From NCBI GenBank assembly GCA_910584095.1, contig CAJTYU010000027.1:1-43031 (forward strand): a stretch of DNA of 43,031 bases, read 5' to 3'. Both the position numbers and the translations under genes were made by a program. Under the pieces are notes generated by a model that saw only the letters and a program-made list of their open reading frames with translations, made no database searches and was not told the DNA's origin. Shown here piece after piece: positions 23,911 through 32,566 of the stretch (position 1 is the stretch's first letter; the number at the start of each line of letters is the position of its first letter). Source of the DNA: an uncultured Dorea sp. (GTDB taxonomy: Bacteria; Bacillota; Clostridia; Lachnospirales; Lachnospiraceae).

Positions 23911-24129
23911 ATGTCGAAGAAAAAAGAGAAACCGATTGATTTGCGCTTGGTTACACCGGAGGAAAAGCTAAAATATGAAATTGCTGAGGAACTGGGACTT
24001 TTGGATAAAGTGTTAAGTGAAGGCTGGAAGTCCCTGTCCTCTAAGGAAACCGGACGGATAGGCGGGCTGATGACAAAAAAGAGGCGGGAGTCCGTAAATC
24101 ATAACAGAAATATTACGAATATTAATTAG
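23911..24129 (+). CDS. Alpha/beta-type small acid-soluble spore protein
   Basis: This 72-residue DNA-coating protein of the dormant spore protects DNA and supplies amino acids on germination. The family signature is present: KYEIAEELGL, which includes the GPR protease cleavage region (E-IA-E), and SKETGRIGGLMTKKRR matching the conserved second helix. A Lys-rich N-terminus and Asn-rich tail flank the core. It is a sporulation marker for the organism. A forespore sigma-G promoter was expected but I could not identify one confidently. Confidence 0.85.
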   Translation: MSKKKEKPIDLRLVTPEEKLKYEIAEELGLLDKVLSEGWKSLSSKETGRIGGLMTKKRRESVNHNRNITNIN

Positions 24130-24151
24130 TGTGAACATTTCATTTCATTGC

Positions 24152-24180
24152 TTGCAAAGGAATCCGTGTTTTGCTACAAT
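24152..24180 (+). promoter_or_regulatory. Putative promoter of the TagA-like gene
   Basis: TTGCAA (24152-24157), 17 bases, TACAAT (24175-24180), 36 bases upstream of the start at 24216. Confidence 0.55.
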
Positions 24181-24215
24181 GCTTAAATTGGAAAATATTG
24201 CAGGTGATTGTTTGA

Positions 24216-24902
24216 ATGAATGAGACGATTTGTGTATTAGATGTTAAGATAGATAACTGTTCGGCAAAGCAGGCAATGAAAACTTCGGTGGAATACATGA
24301 GTACGGCTGTGACTAATGTGGTTGAGCTTGTTACGATAGAGACCCTTATGTCTGTGCGGGACAAGCCGGATTTGAAGAGAGCTATTGAGCAGAGCGACTT
24401 GGTGCTTCCGGGACAGGCAGAAATTTTGGAAGCGGCGGGCGTTGCAGATACGCGGCATATTCAGGAGATAGAGACCCAGATATATATTAAGATGTATCTG
24501 AAATATCTTCATAAGAACCACAGCAGAGTGTATCTTCTGGTGGAGACCGACGAAGAAGTGGACAGATTGACGGCGTGCCTGTTTTCACGTTACAGGGGGA
24601 TCCAGATTGCGGGAGCGGCGAAGGTGGCGCCGGGAACCGGCATGGATGATATGCTTGTGAATGCGATTAACGGAGGAGAGGTTGACAGCGTGATCGCCGC
24701 CTTGTCCTCTCCGGTTCAGGAGGAATTTATAGCTAGGAACCGAAGCCTGATCAATGCAAGGATGTGGCTGGGAACGGGGAAGCTTATGGAGCCGATTTAT
24801 AAAGATAAGTCAAAAGGCGAAAGATTTGCGTCCTTTATAGACCGGCTTTTCTTCAAGCGTGAGATCGAGAAGAACCGCAGAGAGATGAGCGCGCATAGTT
24901 AG
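24216..24902 (+). CDS. Degenerate WecG/TagA/CpsF-family protein
   Basis: The 228-residue protein follows the TagA/WecG glycosyltransferase fold by eye: N-terminal VLDVKIDNCSAKQAM, central SDLVLPGQAEIL, a Rossmann-like strand VYLLVETDEEVDRL, and SSPVQEEFIARN...WLGTGKLMEP. Active enzymes have a T-x-N near the start, an Asp-Gly in the ADLVLPDG segment, and RAP near the end. Here these read VTIETL, PGQAE and EPIYKD, so the expected catalytic Asp is absent while the SPxQE motif remains. I infer a non-enzymatic or altered role. The last 30 residues are basic and may bind the membrane. It stands alone with its own promoter. Confidence 0.7.
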   Translation: MNETICVLDVKIDNCSAKQAMKTSVEYMSTAVTNVVELVTIETLMSVRDKPDLKRAIEQSDLVLPGQAEILEAAGVADTRHIQEIETQIYIKMYLKYLHKNHSRVYLLVETDEEVDRLTACLFSRYRGIQIAGAAKVAPGTGMDDMLVNAINGGEVDSVIAALSSPVQEEFIARNRSLINARMWLGTGKLMEPIYKDKSKGERFASFIDRLFFKREIEKNRREMSAHS

Positions 24903-25017
24903 CTTGGCGGGAATATACGAATTTTTCATCGGTACGGGAAGGAAAGCAGAAATGTGCTTTGTACACAATGTCCAGAGCGTGTTCGTTAAAATATAATATA
25001 AAAAAGTAGAGAAAAGC

Positions 25018-25060
25018 GAGGAAATTAACAAAAAAATGTGATTTCCTCTTTCCTTTTTTG
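25018..25060 (+). terminator. Intrinsic terminator
   Basis: GAGGAAAT (25018-25025) pairs with ATTTCCTC (25041-25048), followed by TTTCCTTTTTTG. It lies 115 bases after the TagA-like stop. A TATAAT at 24992-24997 lies just upstream, but I see no good -35 box, so a separate short transcript is only a possibility. Confidence 0.65.
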
Positions 25061-25163
25061 TGGATTTATATTAAGATAGAAACGAGTGATATGCATAAGC
25101 AGGCAAATGGGCAAGTAAGATATTGTGAAAAATGCATATTGAAATAGGTGGAGGTAATGGAAT

Positions 25164-26252
25164 ATGATATCTAATCAGATACTTCAAAACACGATTGATG
25201 GTTTGAAGGGCATTACAAGAATTGATTTGTGTGTTATGGATACCGATGGGAAACCTCTTGCAAGTACATTTGCCGAACAGGGGCACTACGAAGATGCGGT
25301 TTCCTCGTTTGCGGGTTCCCCGGCAGAGAGTCAGGTAATTCAGGGATATCAGTTTTTTAAGATTTTTGACGAGCACCAGCTGGAATATATTCTTCTGGCG
25401 AACGGCGGAGGCGAGGATGTATATATGATAGGGAAGCTTGCGGCTTTTCAGATCCAGAATCTGCTGATTGCTTATAAGGAGAGGTTTGACAAAGATAATT
25501 TTATCAAGAATCTTCTTCTGGATAACCTGCTTCTTGTGGATATTTATAACAGGGCAAAAAAATTACATATTGACACAGAAGCAAGACGTGTTATCTTTAT
25601 TGTAGAGACAGATCATGATAAAGACAGCAGCAAGATGGATAATATTCGGAGTATCTTAAGCGGAAAGGCGAAGGATTTTGTCACTGCGGTGGACGAGAAG
25701 AATATTATTATCGTAAGGGAACTGGGAATCGGCGAGGGTTATCCGGAGCTTGAAAAGTCTGCGGCACATCTTTTAGAGGCATTGAACGAAGATGGCGAGG
25801 ACGGGATAAGGATTGCTTACGGGACCATTGTAAACGACATCAAAGAAGTTTCCAAGTCATATAAAGAAGCGAAGCTTGCATTGGATGTGGGCAAGATATT
25901 CTTTGATGAGAAGAATATTATTGCATACAGTACGCTGGGAATTGGACGGCTGATTTATCAGCTTCCGATTTCACTTTGTAAGATGTTTATCCGTGAGATT
26001 TTTGAGGGGAAATCACCGGATGAATTTGATGAGGAGACACTGGCGACGATCAATAAGTTTTTTGAGAACAGTCTGAATGTGTCGGAGACGTCAAGGCAGC
26101 TTTATATCCATCGGAATACATTGGTGTATAGACTGGATAAGCTGCAGAAAAGTACAGGACTTGACTTAAGAGTATTTGAGGATGCTATTACATTTAAGAT
26201 AGCATTGATGGTAGTCAAATACATGAAGTACATGGAGTCCATGGAGTATTAA
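25164..26252 (+). CDS. PucR/CdaR-type helix-turn-helix regulator
   Basis: The 362-residue protein has an N-terminal ligand domain (residues 1-110, LCVMDTDGKPLASTF...) resembling sugar-diacid/PAS-like sensors. A central GGDEF-like CdaR region (130-270) follows, then a C-terminal PucR helix-turn-helix (about 300-355: NSLNVSETSRQLYIHRNTLVYRLDKLQKSTGLDLRVFEDA). Such proteins are transcription factors for catabolic genes, but here it sits 17 bases upstream of ftsE, so it may tie division-hydrolase expression to a metabolite. The ligand is unknown. The ribosome site is GTGGAGGTAA. Confidence 0.85.
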   Translation: MISNQILQNTIDGLKGITRIDLCVMDTDGKPLASTFAEQGHYEDAVSSFAGSPAESQVIQGYQFFKIFDEHQLEYILLANGGGEDVYMIGKLAAFQIQNLLIAYKERFDKDNFIKNLLLDNLLLVDIYNRAKKLHIDTEARRVIFIVETDHDKDSSKMDNIRSILSGKAKDFVTAVDEKNIIIVRELGIGEGYPELEKSAAHLLEALNEDGEDGIRIAYGTIVNDIKEVSKSYKEAKLALDVGKIFFDEKNIIAYSTLGIGRLIYQLPISLCKMFIREIFEGKSPDEFDEETLATINKFFENSLNVSETSRQLYIHRNTLVYRLDKLQKSTGLDLRVFEDAITFKIALMVVKYMKYMESMEY

Positions 26253-26269
26253 GTAATTAGGAGGACAGT

Positions 26270-26956
26270 ATGATTGAATTGACAGAAGTAACGAAAGAGT
26301 ACTCAAAAGGGGTTTCTGCTCTGAATGGAATCAATCTGAAGATCAAACAGGGCGAATTTGTATTTATCGTAGGAGACAGTGGATCCGGCAAATCCACATT
26401 GATTCGTCTGATCATGAAAGAACTGGAGCCTACGTCTGGAACAATTATTGTAAACGGACAGAATTTGGGCAGACTGAAGCACAGAAAGATTCCTATGTAT
26501 CGCAGGGGCATCGGAGTTGTGTTTCAGGATTTCCGATTGCTGAAGGACCGCAACATATATGAGAATATTGCTTTTGCCCAGCGTGTTGTAGAGACGCCTA
26601 CTCGCATCATCAAAAAGAAGGTTCCGGCAGCATTGTCTCTGGTTGGATTGGCACAGAAGTATAAGTCTTTCCCGAAGGAATTATCCGGCGGTGAACAGCA
26701 GCGTGTGGCAATTGCCAGGGCGATTGTGAACGAACCAGCAATCTTGCTGGCGGATGAGCCTACCGGTAACTTGGATCCGACGAACTCATGGGAGATTATG
26801 AAGCTCTTAGAGGAAGCCAATGAGAGAGGGACGACGGTATTGGTTGTTACGCATAATCAAGAGATTGTAAACGAGATGAAGAAACGAGTCATTACGATGA
26901 AAAAAGGGGTTATCGTAAGCGACGAAAAAAGAGGTGGTTATATCAATGAGAATTAG
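26270..26956 (+). CDS. ftsE: Cell-division ATP-binding protein FtsE
   Basis: FtsE is the ATPase of the FtsEX complex, an ABC-type mechanotransducer that activates peptidoglycan hydrolases outside the membrane. The 228-residue protein has Walker A GDSGSGKSTLI, Q-loop VFQDFRLL, signature LSGGEQQRVAIARAI, Walker B ILLADEPTGNLD and the switch His in VVTHNQ. The length is normal. Its stop overlaps the ftsX start by 11 bases. Confidence 0.97.
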   Translation: MIELTEVTKEYSKGVSALNGINLKIKQGEFVFIVGDSGSGKSTLIRLIMKELEPTSGTIIVNGQNLGRLKHRKIPMYRRGIGVVFQDFRLLKDRNIYENIAFAQRVVETPTRIIKKKVPAALSLVGLAQKYKSFPKELSGGEQQRVAIARAIVNEPAILLADEPTGNLDPTNSWEIMKLLEEANERGTTVLVVTHNQEIVNEMKKRVITMKKGVIVSDEKRGGYINEN

Positions 26957-27854
26957 TACGATCGGATATTCTACAAAACAGGGATTTAAGAACATAGGAA
27001 GAAATAAGATGTTCTCAATCGCGTCAATTGCGACGATGGCAGCCTGTATCTTCCTGTTTGGCATTTTCTTTTCTATAGTGACCAATTTCAGGCATATTGT
27101 ACAGAAAGCAGAAGAGGGTGTTGCGATTACAGTTTTATTCAAAGAGGATATAACACAGGCGCAGATTCAGAAGATAGGACAAGAACTAGAGAGCTGCGAC
27201 GGGGTTTTGGAGATTAAATATGTGTCGGCGGACGAGGCGTGGGATTCCTTTAAGGACGACTATTTCGGGGAAGCGAAAGAGCTTGCGGACGGATTTAAGG
27301 ATGATAATCCTCTGAATGGTTCAGATAACTATGAAGTATACATGGATGATGTGGCAAAGCAGAAAGATGTCGTATCTTTTGCCGAGAAGCTTGAGGGAGT
27401 CCGGAAGGTGAATAAATCGGACGTAGTTGCCAAGACTCTTACCAGTGTAAATAAACTGATTGTGTATATATCGATTTTCCTAATCGGCATTCTTCTGGCA
27501 GTATCGATTTTTTTGATCAGTAATACGGTTACTATGGGTATTACAGTCCGGAGAGAAGAGATAGCGATCATGAAATATATTGGTGCAAAGGATGGATTTG
27601 TCCGGGCGCCATTTGTGATAGAGGGTCTGGTGATCGGATTGATTGGAGCGATTATTCCGCTGGTAGTGTTGTACTTCTTGTACGATCAGGCGGTTGCGTA
27701 TGTTATGACGAAGTTCAGCCTTCTGAATAATATCGTTGATTTTCTGCCGGTGACAACCGTGTACAGCATACTTCTGCCGGTAGGATTGGTGCTGGGAGTA
27801 GGTATCGGCGTATTAGGAAGCTTCTTTACTATCCGTAAACATCTGAGGGTATAA
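26946..27854 (+). CDS. ftsX: Cell-division membrane protein FtsX
   Basis: FtsX is the membrane subunit that relays FtsE ATP hydrolysis to an extracellular hydrolase. It has 302 residues with four membrane segments (about 25-47, 172-195, 223-245, 272-293). The large extracellular loop between the first and second is the hydrolase-contact domain (EEGVAITVLFKEDITQAQI...). The start at ATG 26946 (MRISTIGYSTKQG) follows AAGAGGTGG; a GTG at 26934 is less likely. The next gene encodes the expected M23 partner. Confidence 0.95.
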   Translation: MRISTIGYSTKQGFKNIGRNKMFSIASIATMAACIFLFGIFFSIVTNFRHIVQKAEEGVAITVLFKEDITQAQIQKIGQELESCDGVLEIKYVSADEAWDSFKDDYFGEAKELADGFKDDNPLNGSDNYEVYMDDVAKQKDVVSFAEKLEGVRKVNKSDVVAKTLTSVNKLIVYISIFLIGILLAVSIFLISNTVTMGITVRREEIAIMKYIGAKDGFVRAPFVIEGLVIGLIGAIIPLVVLYFLYDQAVAYVMTKFSLLNNIVDFLPVTTVYSILLPVGLVLGVGIGVLGSFFTIRKHLRV

Positions 27855-27925
27855 AGATATAGAAAGTAACAAAAAATGGGATGGCAATATAATTAATACG
27901 GGGAGAAAAGGGAGGCAGGTTGATT

Positions 27926-29074
27926 ATGCAGGGTAAAAGATTAGTAAGTTTGATGTTGGTTCTTACATTAGCATTAGGCATGACGCTTCAGGTTCAGGCT
28001 TCTTCCATTGAAGAAACAAAGAAGAAGGGAGAGGCGCTGGAGGCTCAGAAGAGTACGGCTGAAGCAGAGGAGAAGGCTTTGGCGGACCAGCTTAATACAC
28101 TGATTACCGAGATGGATCAGACAACGGAGAAGATCATGCAGAAGCAGGAAGAGATTTCTGTAAAGGAAGATGAGCTGATTCAGGCGCAGATTGATGAGAA
28201 CAATCAATACGAGAGTATGAAGAAGCGCATTAAGTATATGTATGAGAATGGCAATACGCAGTTTATAGAGATTCTTTTTGAGTCGAAGAGCATCAGTGAT
28301 TTACTAAATAATGCAGAATACATTACCCAGATTTCAGAATATGACAGGGATATGCTGGATGAGTTTAAGGAAACCGTACAGCGTGTAAATGATCAGAAGA
28401 CAGCTTTGGAAGGAGAGAAGGCTGAACTGGAGGCATTACAGGTTCAGCTTCAGGAGAAAAAGAACGAAGTGGCCGTACTTCTGGAGGAGAAGGCAGAGCA
28501 GATTAGCAATCTTGAGGTGGCGATCGGTGAGAACGCCGCAAAGCTGAAGGCTCTTCAGGAAGAAGCTGAACGGCAGGAGCGTCTGCGTAAAGAAGCCGAG
28601 GAAGCAGCAAAGAGGCAGCAGGGCGGCAGTAATAACGGCGGCAGTAATAATACGGCGGGACCGGCTATTCCTTCAGCGCCAAGCGGAGGCGGAAGATTGA
28701 GTAATCCTTGTCCGTCTGGATATGTCAGCAGTTATTTTGGCGGAAGAAATTCACCGGGAGGCATTGGCAGCACGAACCATAAAGGGCAGGATTTTGCCGC
28801 GGCCAGCGGAAGCCCGATTTATGCAGCGGCGGGAGGAACGGTTACAACGGTAAGCTATAGCGGTGCAAGAGGGAACTATGTAGTTATCAATCATGGGGGC
28901 GGCTTATCCACATTGTATCAGCATTGCAGCGCTACTTATGTAAGCTCGGGGCAGTCCGTAAGCTGCGGACAGAATATTGCGGCAGTAGGAACAACAGGAA
29001 TATCTACCGGACCGCATCTTCACTTTGAGGTATGGCAGAATAGTGTTCCGGTAGACCCCAGAAATTATCTGTAA
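27926..29074 (+). CDS. Secreted M23 peptidase with coiled coil, EnvC/PcsB-like
   Basis: This 382-residue peptidoglycan endopeptidase or hydrolase activator is probably controlled by FtsEX. A signal peptide (residues 1-24, cleaved near VQASS) leads into a long coiled coil (27-230, EETKKKGEALEAQ...), then a Gly/Ser/Asn linker, and a C-terminal LytM domain (about 250-382). The zinc ligands are present: HxxxD in NHKGQDFAA and HxH in GPHLHFEVW, so it should be active, unlike EnvC. The coiled-coil plus LytM layout behind ftsX is the classical arrangement. The ATG at 27926 follows GGGAGGCAGG. Confidence 0.92.
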   Translation: MQGKRLVSLMLVLTLALGMTLQVQASSIEETKKKGEALEAQKSTAEAEEKALADQLNTLITEMDQTTEKIMQKQEEISVKEDELIQAQIDENNQYESMKKRIKYMYENGNTQFIEILFESKSISDLLNNAEYITQISEYDRDMLDEFKETVQRVNDQKTALEGEKAELEALQVQLQEKKNEVAVLLEEKAEQISNLEVAIGENAAKLKALQEEAERQERLRKEAEEAAKRQQGGSNNGGSNNTAGPAIPSAPSGGGRLSNPCPSGYVSSYFGGRNSPGGIGSTNHKGQDFAAASGSPIYAAAGGTVTTVSYSGARGNYVVINHGGGLSTLYQHCSATYVSSGQSVSCGQNIAAVGTTGISTGPHLHFEVWQNSVPVDPRNYL

Positions 29075-29119
29075 TGTGTAACGAGTATATGAATGAATGT
29101 ATAAAGATTGGGACGAACG

Positions 29120-30322
29120 ATGCAAAATAAAGGTTTTATAAGAGGGGCGCTTTTAGGCGCCCTTACTGTATTATTAATTATAGGAACAGTTTCCTGCGGG
29201 ATAAATTATTCTGGAATAAGGAGTGCGGTAAGACATGCGGCGGGCGGGAGCGGAGAGCCGCTGGATACCGCCGCGGAGACGAAGCTAGAGCTCTTGGATC
29301 AGCTTGTGGACAGCTATTATACAGGAGATAAGGACAGCGCTGCTTTGAGGGAGGGCTTGTATAAAGGTTATATAGGGGGGCTTGGGGATCCTTATTCCGT
29401 CTATTATGACGAGGAAGAGACAAAGGCTATGATGGAGTCTTCCTCCGGTGAATACAGCGGAATCGGCGCCGTACTTACTCAGGATAGAGATACAGGTATC
29501 GTTACAATTGTTCAAGTATATCCGGATTCTCCAGCAAAGGAAGCCGGGATCCGGCCGGACGACATCCTCTATAAAGTAGCCGGAGAGGAGATTACCGGTC
29601 TTGATCTGACTTCAGTAGTTAGCAGAATCAAAGGCGATGAGGGCACAGAAGTAGAGATTGCATTAATCAGGGGAGATGAAGCGGAGGAGATTACGGTTAC
29701 GGCGGTCCGAAGAAAGATTGAGGCGGTCACTGTTTCCCATGAGATGAAGGAAGGCGGCGTCGGTTATATACGGATAACAGAGTTTGACAGCGTAACCAGC
29801 GGCCAGTATGAGGAAGCGCTGACAGATTTGGAGAATCAGGGAATGCAAGGGCTGGTGGTAGACCTCCGGAGTAATCCGGGCGGCAATCTGGATGTAGTGG
29901 TGGATATTCTGGATTTGATGCTGCCGGAGGGAACAGTGGTTTTCATGGAGGACAAATCGGGGAAAGAGACGGTGTACTCTTCGGATGAAGAACATCAGTT
30001 TACAAAACCGTTGGCGGTTTTGATGAATGGAAACAGCGCCAGTGCGTCGGAGATTTATGCGGGAGCAATTCAGGATTACGATGCGGGAGAGATCGTGGGG
30101 ACGCAGTCTTATGGTAAAGGGGTTGTCCAGCAGATTTTTGATTTGAAGGACGGAACCAGCGTGAAGCTTACCATTGCAGAGTATTTTCCGCCAAGCGGGA
30201 GAAGTATTAATGGAAAAGGCATCACCCCGGATGTAGAGGTTGCATATGAACAGGATGAGGAGAATCCTGATTATGATAATCAGCTTGAAAAGGCAATTGA
30301 GGTAGTAAAGAGCCAGATTTAA
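29120..30322 (+). CDS. ctpA: C-terminal processing serine protease (S41), CtpA-like
   Basis: The 400-residue protein is membrane anchored by a hydrophobic N-terminus (about 8-27). A PDZ domain follows (about 95-180, YSGIGAVLTQDRDTGIVTIVQVYPDSPAKEAGIRPGD-like), then the S41 core with LRSNPGGNLD, a catalytic Ser in GNSASASEIYAGAI and a Lys in SYGKGVVQQ. CtpA proteases process or degrade cell-wall hydrolases; lying directly after the M23 hydrolase, this one may control its level, which is inference. The ribosome site before ATG 29120 is weak (GGGACGA). Confidence 0.92.
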   Translation: MQNKGFIRGALLGALTVLLIIGTVSCGINYSGIRSAVRHAAGGSGEPLDTAAETKLELLDQLVDSYYTGDKDSAALREGLYKGYIGGLGDPYSVYYDEEETKAMMESSSGEYSGIGAVLTQDRDTGIVTIVQVYPDSPAKEAGIRPDDILYKVAGEEITGLDLTSVVSRIKGDEGTEVEIALIRGDEAEEITVTAVRRKIEAVTVSHEMKEGGVGYIRITEFDSVTSGQYEEALTDLENQGMQGLVVDLRSNPGGNLDVVVDILDLMLPEGTVVFMEDKSGKETVYSSDEEHQFTKPLAVLMNGNSASASEIYAGAIQDYDAGEIVGTQSYGKGVVQQIFDLKDGTSVKLTIAEYFPPSGRSINGKGITPDVEVAYEQDEENPDYDNQLEKAIEVVKSQI

Positions 30323-30360
30323 AAGCGGCAGAACAGCGTTGCTGCATGGAAAGGAGAACT

Positions 30361-31653
30361 ATGAAAATTTTGATTCAGGACGGTCATGTGCTGGACCCGT
30401 TAACCGGAAGAGACGGAATCTATGATGTGCTGGTACAGGATGAAAGAATTGCAGAAATCGGAGAGCATATCTGTGCAGAGGCGGATAAGACAATTAATGC
30501 GAAAGGATGTTATGTGATGCCCGGCTTTATCGATCTGCATGTACATTTTCGTGATCCGGGTTTGGAGTATAAGGAGACGCTCGCTACAGGCGGAAGAGCA
30601 GCCGTCAGGGGAGGAGTAACCTCCGTGTGCGCCATGCCAAATACCAAACCGGTCACAGATACTGGCGCAAAGGTAGAAAAGGTGCAGAGACGGGCAAAGG
30701 AAGAATCTCTGACGAATGTATACCAGCTTGGTTCTGTGACAATCGGCCAGATGGGAGAAGAGCTGTCAGATATCCGGGGAATGGCAGAGAAGGGCTGCGT
30801 GGGAATCAGTGAGGACGGCAAATCTGTAATGAATGCCTCCTTGTACCGTAAAGGAATGAAGCTTGCAAAGGAAGCGGGGATGGTTGTATTTGCCCATTGC
30901 GAGGATATCACCATGGTAGAAGGCGGCGTAATGAACGCGGGTTCCAGATCGAAGGAGCTGGGGCTTAAGGGAATCACCAATTCGGTGGAGGATGTGATTG
31001 CGGCAAGGGATATCCTGCTTGCAAAGGAGACAGGAGTAAAACTTCATCTGTGCCACTGCTCCACAAGAGACAGTGTAGAGATGATAAGGGCGGCTAAGAA
31101 AGAGGGACTTCCTGTGACGGGGGAGGTATGTCCCCATCACTTTACGCTGACAACGGATGATATTACAGAGGATCACGGCAATTTTAAGATGAATCCGCCG
31201 ATTCGGAGCCGGGAGGATGTGGACGCGCTGATTCAGGGACTTAAGGATGGAACGATGGATGTGATTTCTACAGACCATGCGCCTCATGCGGCTGCGGAAA
31301 AGAATCTCAGCATGAAATCGGCGGCGTTTGGAATTGTAGGACTTGAGACCTCAGCGGCACTGACATATACTGAGCTTGTGGACAAAGGGATTCTGACGCC
31401 TATGCAGATGGCGGAGAAAATGAGCTATAATCCGGCAAAGATTCTGGGCCTTACAGAAAAGGGTTCTGTATCCAAGGGAAAGCTTGCGGATATTGTAATC
31501 TTTGATCCGGATAAAGAATACAGGATTGACAAAGAATCATTTTTTTCGAAGGGAAAAAACACGCCGTTCCATGGACGGAAGGTGAAAGGCGAAGTGGTAT
31601 GTACGCTGGTAGGCGGAAAAGTTGCGTATGAAGGAGGAAGGATTATTGATTAA
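30361..31653 (+). CDS. pyrC: Dihydroorotase
   Basis: This enzyme catalyses reversible cyclisation of carbamoyl aspartate in pyrimidine synthesis. The 430-residue class I enzyme shows the zinc motif DLHVHFRDPG, the substrate-binding MPNTKP, HCEDITM, and the catalytic Asp in STDHAPHA. ATG 30361 directly follows AAGGAGAACT; the upstream frame start at 30346 has no ribosome site. It begins a pyrC-pyrF-pyrK-pyrD set with overlapping junctions. I see no attenuator or PyrR-binding leader in the 38 bases before it. Confidence 0.96.
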   Translation: MKILIQDGHVLDPLTGRDGIYDVLVQDERIAEIGEHICAEADKTINAKGCYVMPGFIDLHVHFRDPGLEYKETLATGGRAAVRGGVTSVCAMPNTKPVTDTGAKVEKVQRRAKEESLTNVYQLGSVTIGQMGEELSDIRGMAEKGCVGISEDGKSVMNASLYRKGMKLAKEAGMVVFAHCEDITMVEGGVMNAGSRSKELGLKGITNSVEDVIAARDILLAKETGVKLHLCHCSTRDSVEMIRAAKKEGLPVTGEVCPHHFTLTTDDITEDHGNFKMNPPIRSREDVDALIQGLKDGTMDVISTDHAPHAAAEKNLSMKSAAFGIVGLETSAALTYTELVDKGILTPMQMAEKMSYNPAKILGLTEKGSVSKGKLADIVIFDPDKEYRIDKESFFSKGKNTPFHGRKVKGEVVCTLVGGKVAYEGGRIID

Positions 31654-32566
31654 CAAGTTGATTGAAAACATAAAAAAGACAAACGCTCCGATTGTAGTGG
31701 GATTAGATCCGATGCTGAGTTATGTGCCGGAGAAGTTGGTAAAACAGGCTTTTGAAGAATTTGGCGAGACCTTAGAGGGCGCGGCGGAGGCAGTCTGGCA
31801 GTTTAACAAAGAGATTGTGGATAAGACTTATGATTTGATTCCGGCGGTTAAGCCTCAGATTGCGATGTATGAGCAGTTTGGTATCCCGGGACTTGCGGCA
31901 TTCAAGAAAACAGTGGATTACTGCAGGGAAAAGGGATTAGTGGTAATCGGAGATATAAAGCGGGGGGATATTGGCTCCACGTCCGCAGCTTATGCGGCGG
32001 GACATCTTGGACGAGTGCAGGTGGGAGGGAATACGTTTTTCCCATTTAATGAGGATTTTGTAACAGTAAATCCCTATATGGGCTCTGATTGTGTGAACCC
32101 TTTTGCAGAGGTATGTGAACAGGAGAAAAAGGGATTATTTATTCTGGTTAAGACCTCCAACCCTTCCAGCGGGGAATTTCAGGATCGCTTGATTGACGGG
32201 ATACCTTTGTACGAGCTGGCAGGCAGGAAAGTCGCAGAGTGGGGCGAGAATTGCATGGGTGAGGATTACAGCTATATTGGCGCTGTAGTAGGAGCTACTT
32301 ATCCGGAACAAGGAAAGCTGCTGCGTAAAATTATGCCAAAGGCATATATTTTGGTTCCGGGCTATGGAGCCCAGGGCGGCAAGGGTAAGGATTTGGCGCA
32401 TTTCTTTAATAAGGATGGACTTGGAGCCGTCATAAATTCCTCTCGCGGGATTATCGCCGCATATAAGCAGGAAAAGTATGCGAAGTATGGAGCGGAATAT
32501 TTTGGAGACGCTTCCAGAGCGGCGGTAGAGGATATGATTGCAGATATAAGGGGAGCGCTATGTTAA
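31646..32566 (+). CDS. pyrF: Orotidine-5'-phosphate decarboxylase, long form
   Basis: This enzyme makes UMP from OMP. It is the roughly 300-residue group 2 form (306 residues here), with the catalytic GDIKRGDIGSTSAAYA. I place the start at TTG 31646 (MINKLIENIKK...): the ribosome site AAGGAGGA lies eight bases upstream and homologues begin at this point, whereas the longer frame starts inside pyrC with no site. The start overlaps the last eight bases of pyrC, and pyrK overlaps its end by seven, so all are translated in a chain. Confidence 0.94.
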   Translation: MINKLIENIKKTNAPIVVGLDPMLSYVPEKLVKQAFEEFGETLEGAAEAVWQFNKEIVDKTYDLIPAVKPQIAMYEQFGIPGLAAFKKTVDYCREKGLVVIGDIKRGDIGSTSAAYAAGHLGRVQVGGNTFFPFNEDFVTVNPYMGSDCVNPFAEVCEQEKKGLFILVKTSNPSSGEFQDRLIDGIPLYELAGRKVAEWGENCMGEDYSYIGAVVGATYPEQGKLLRKIMPKAYILVPGYGAQGGKGKDLAHFFNKDGLGAVINSSRGIIAAYKQEKYAKYGAEYFGDASRAAVEDMIADIRGALC

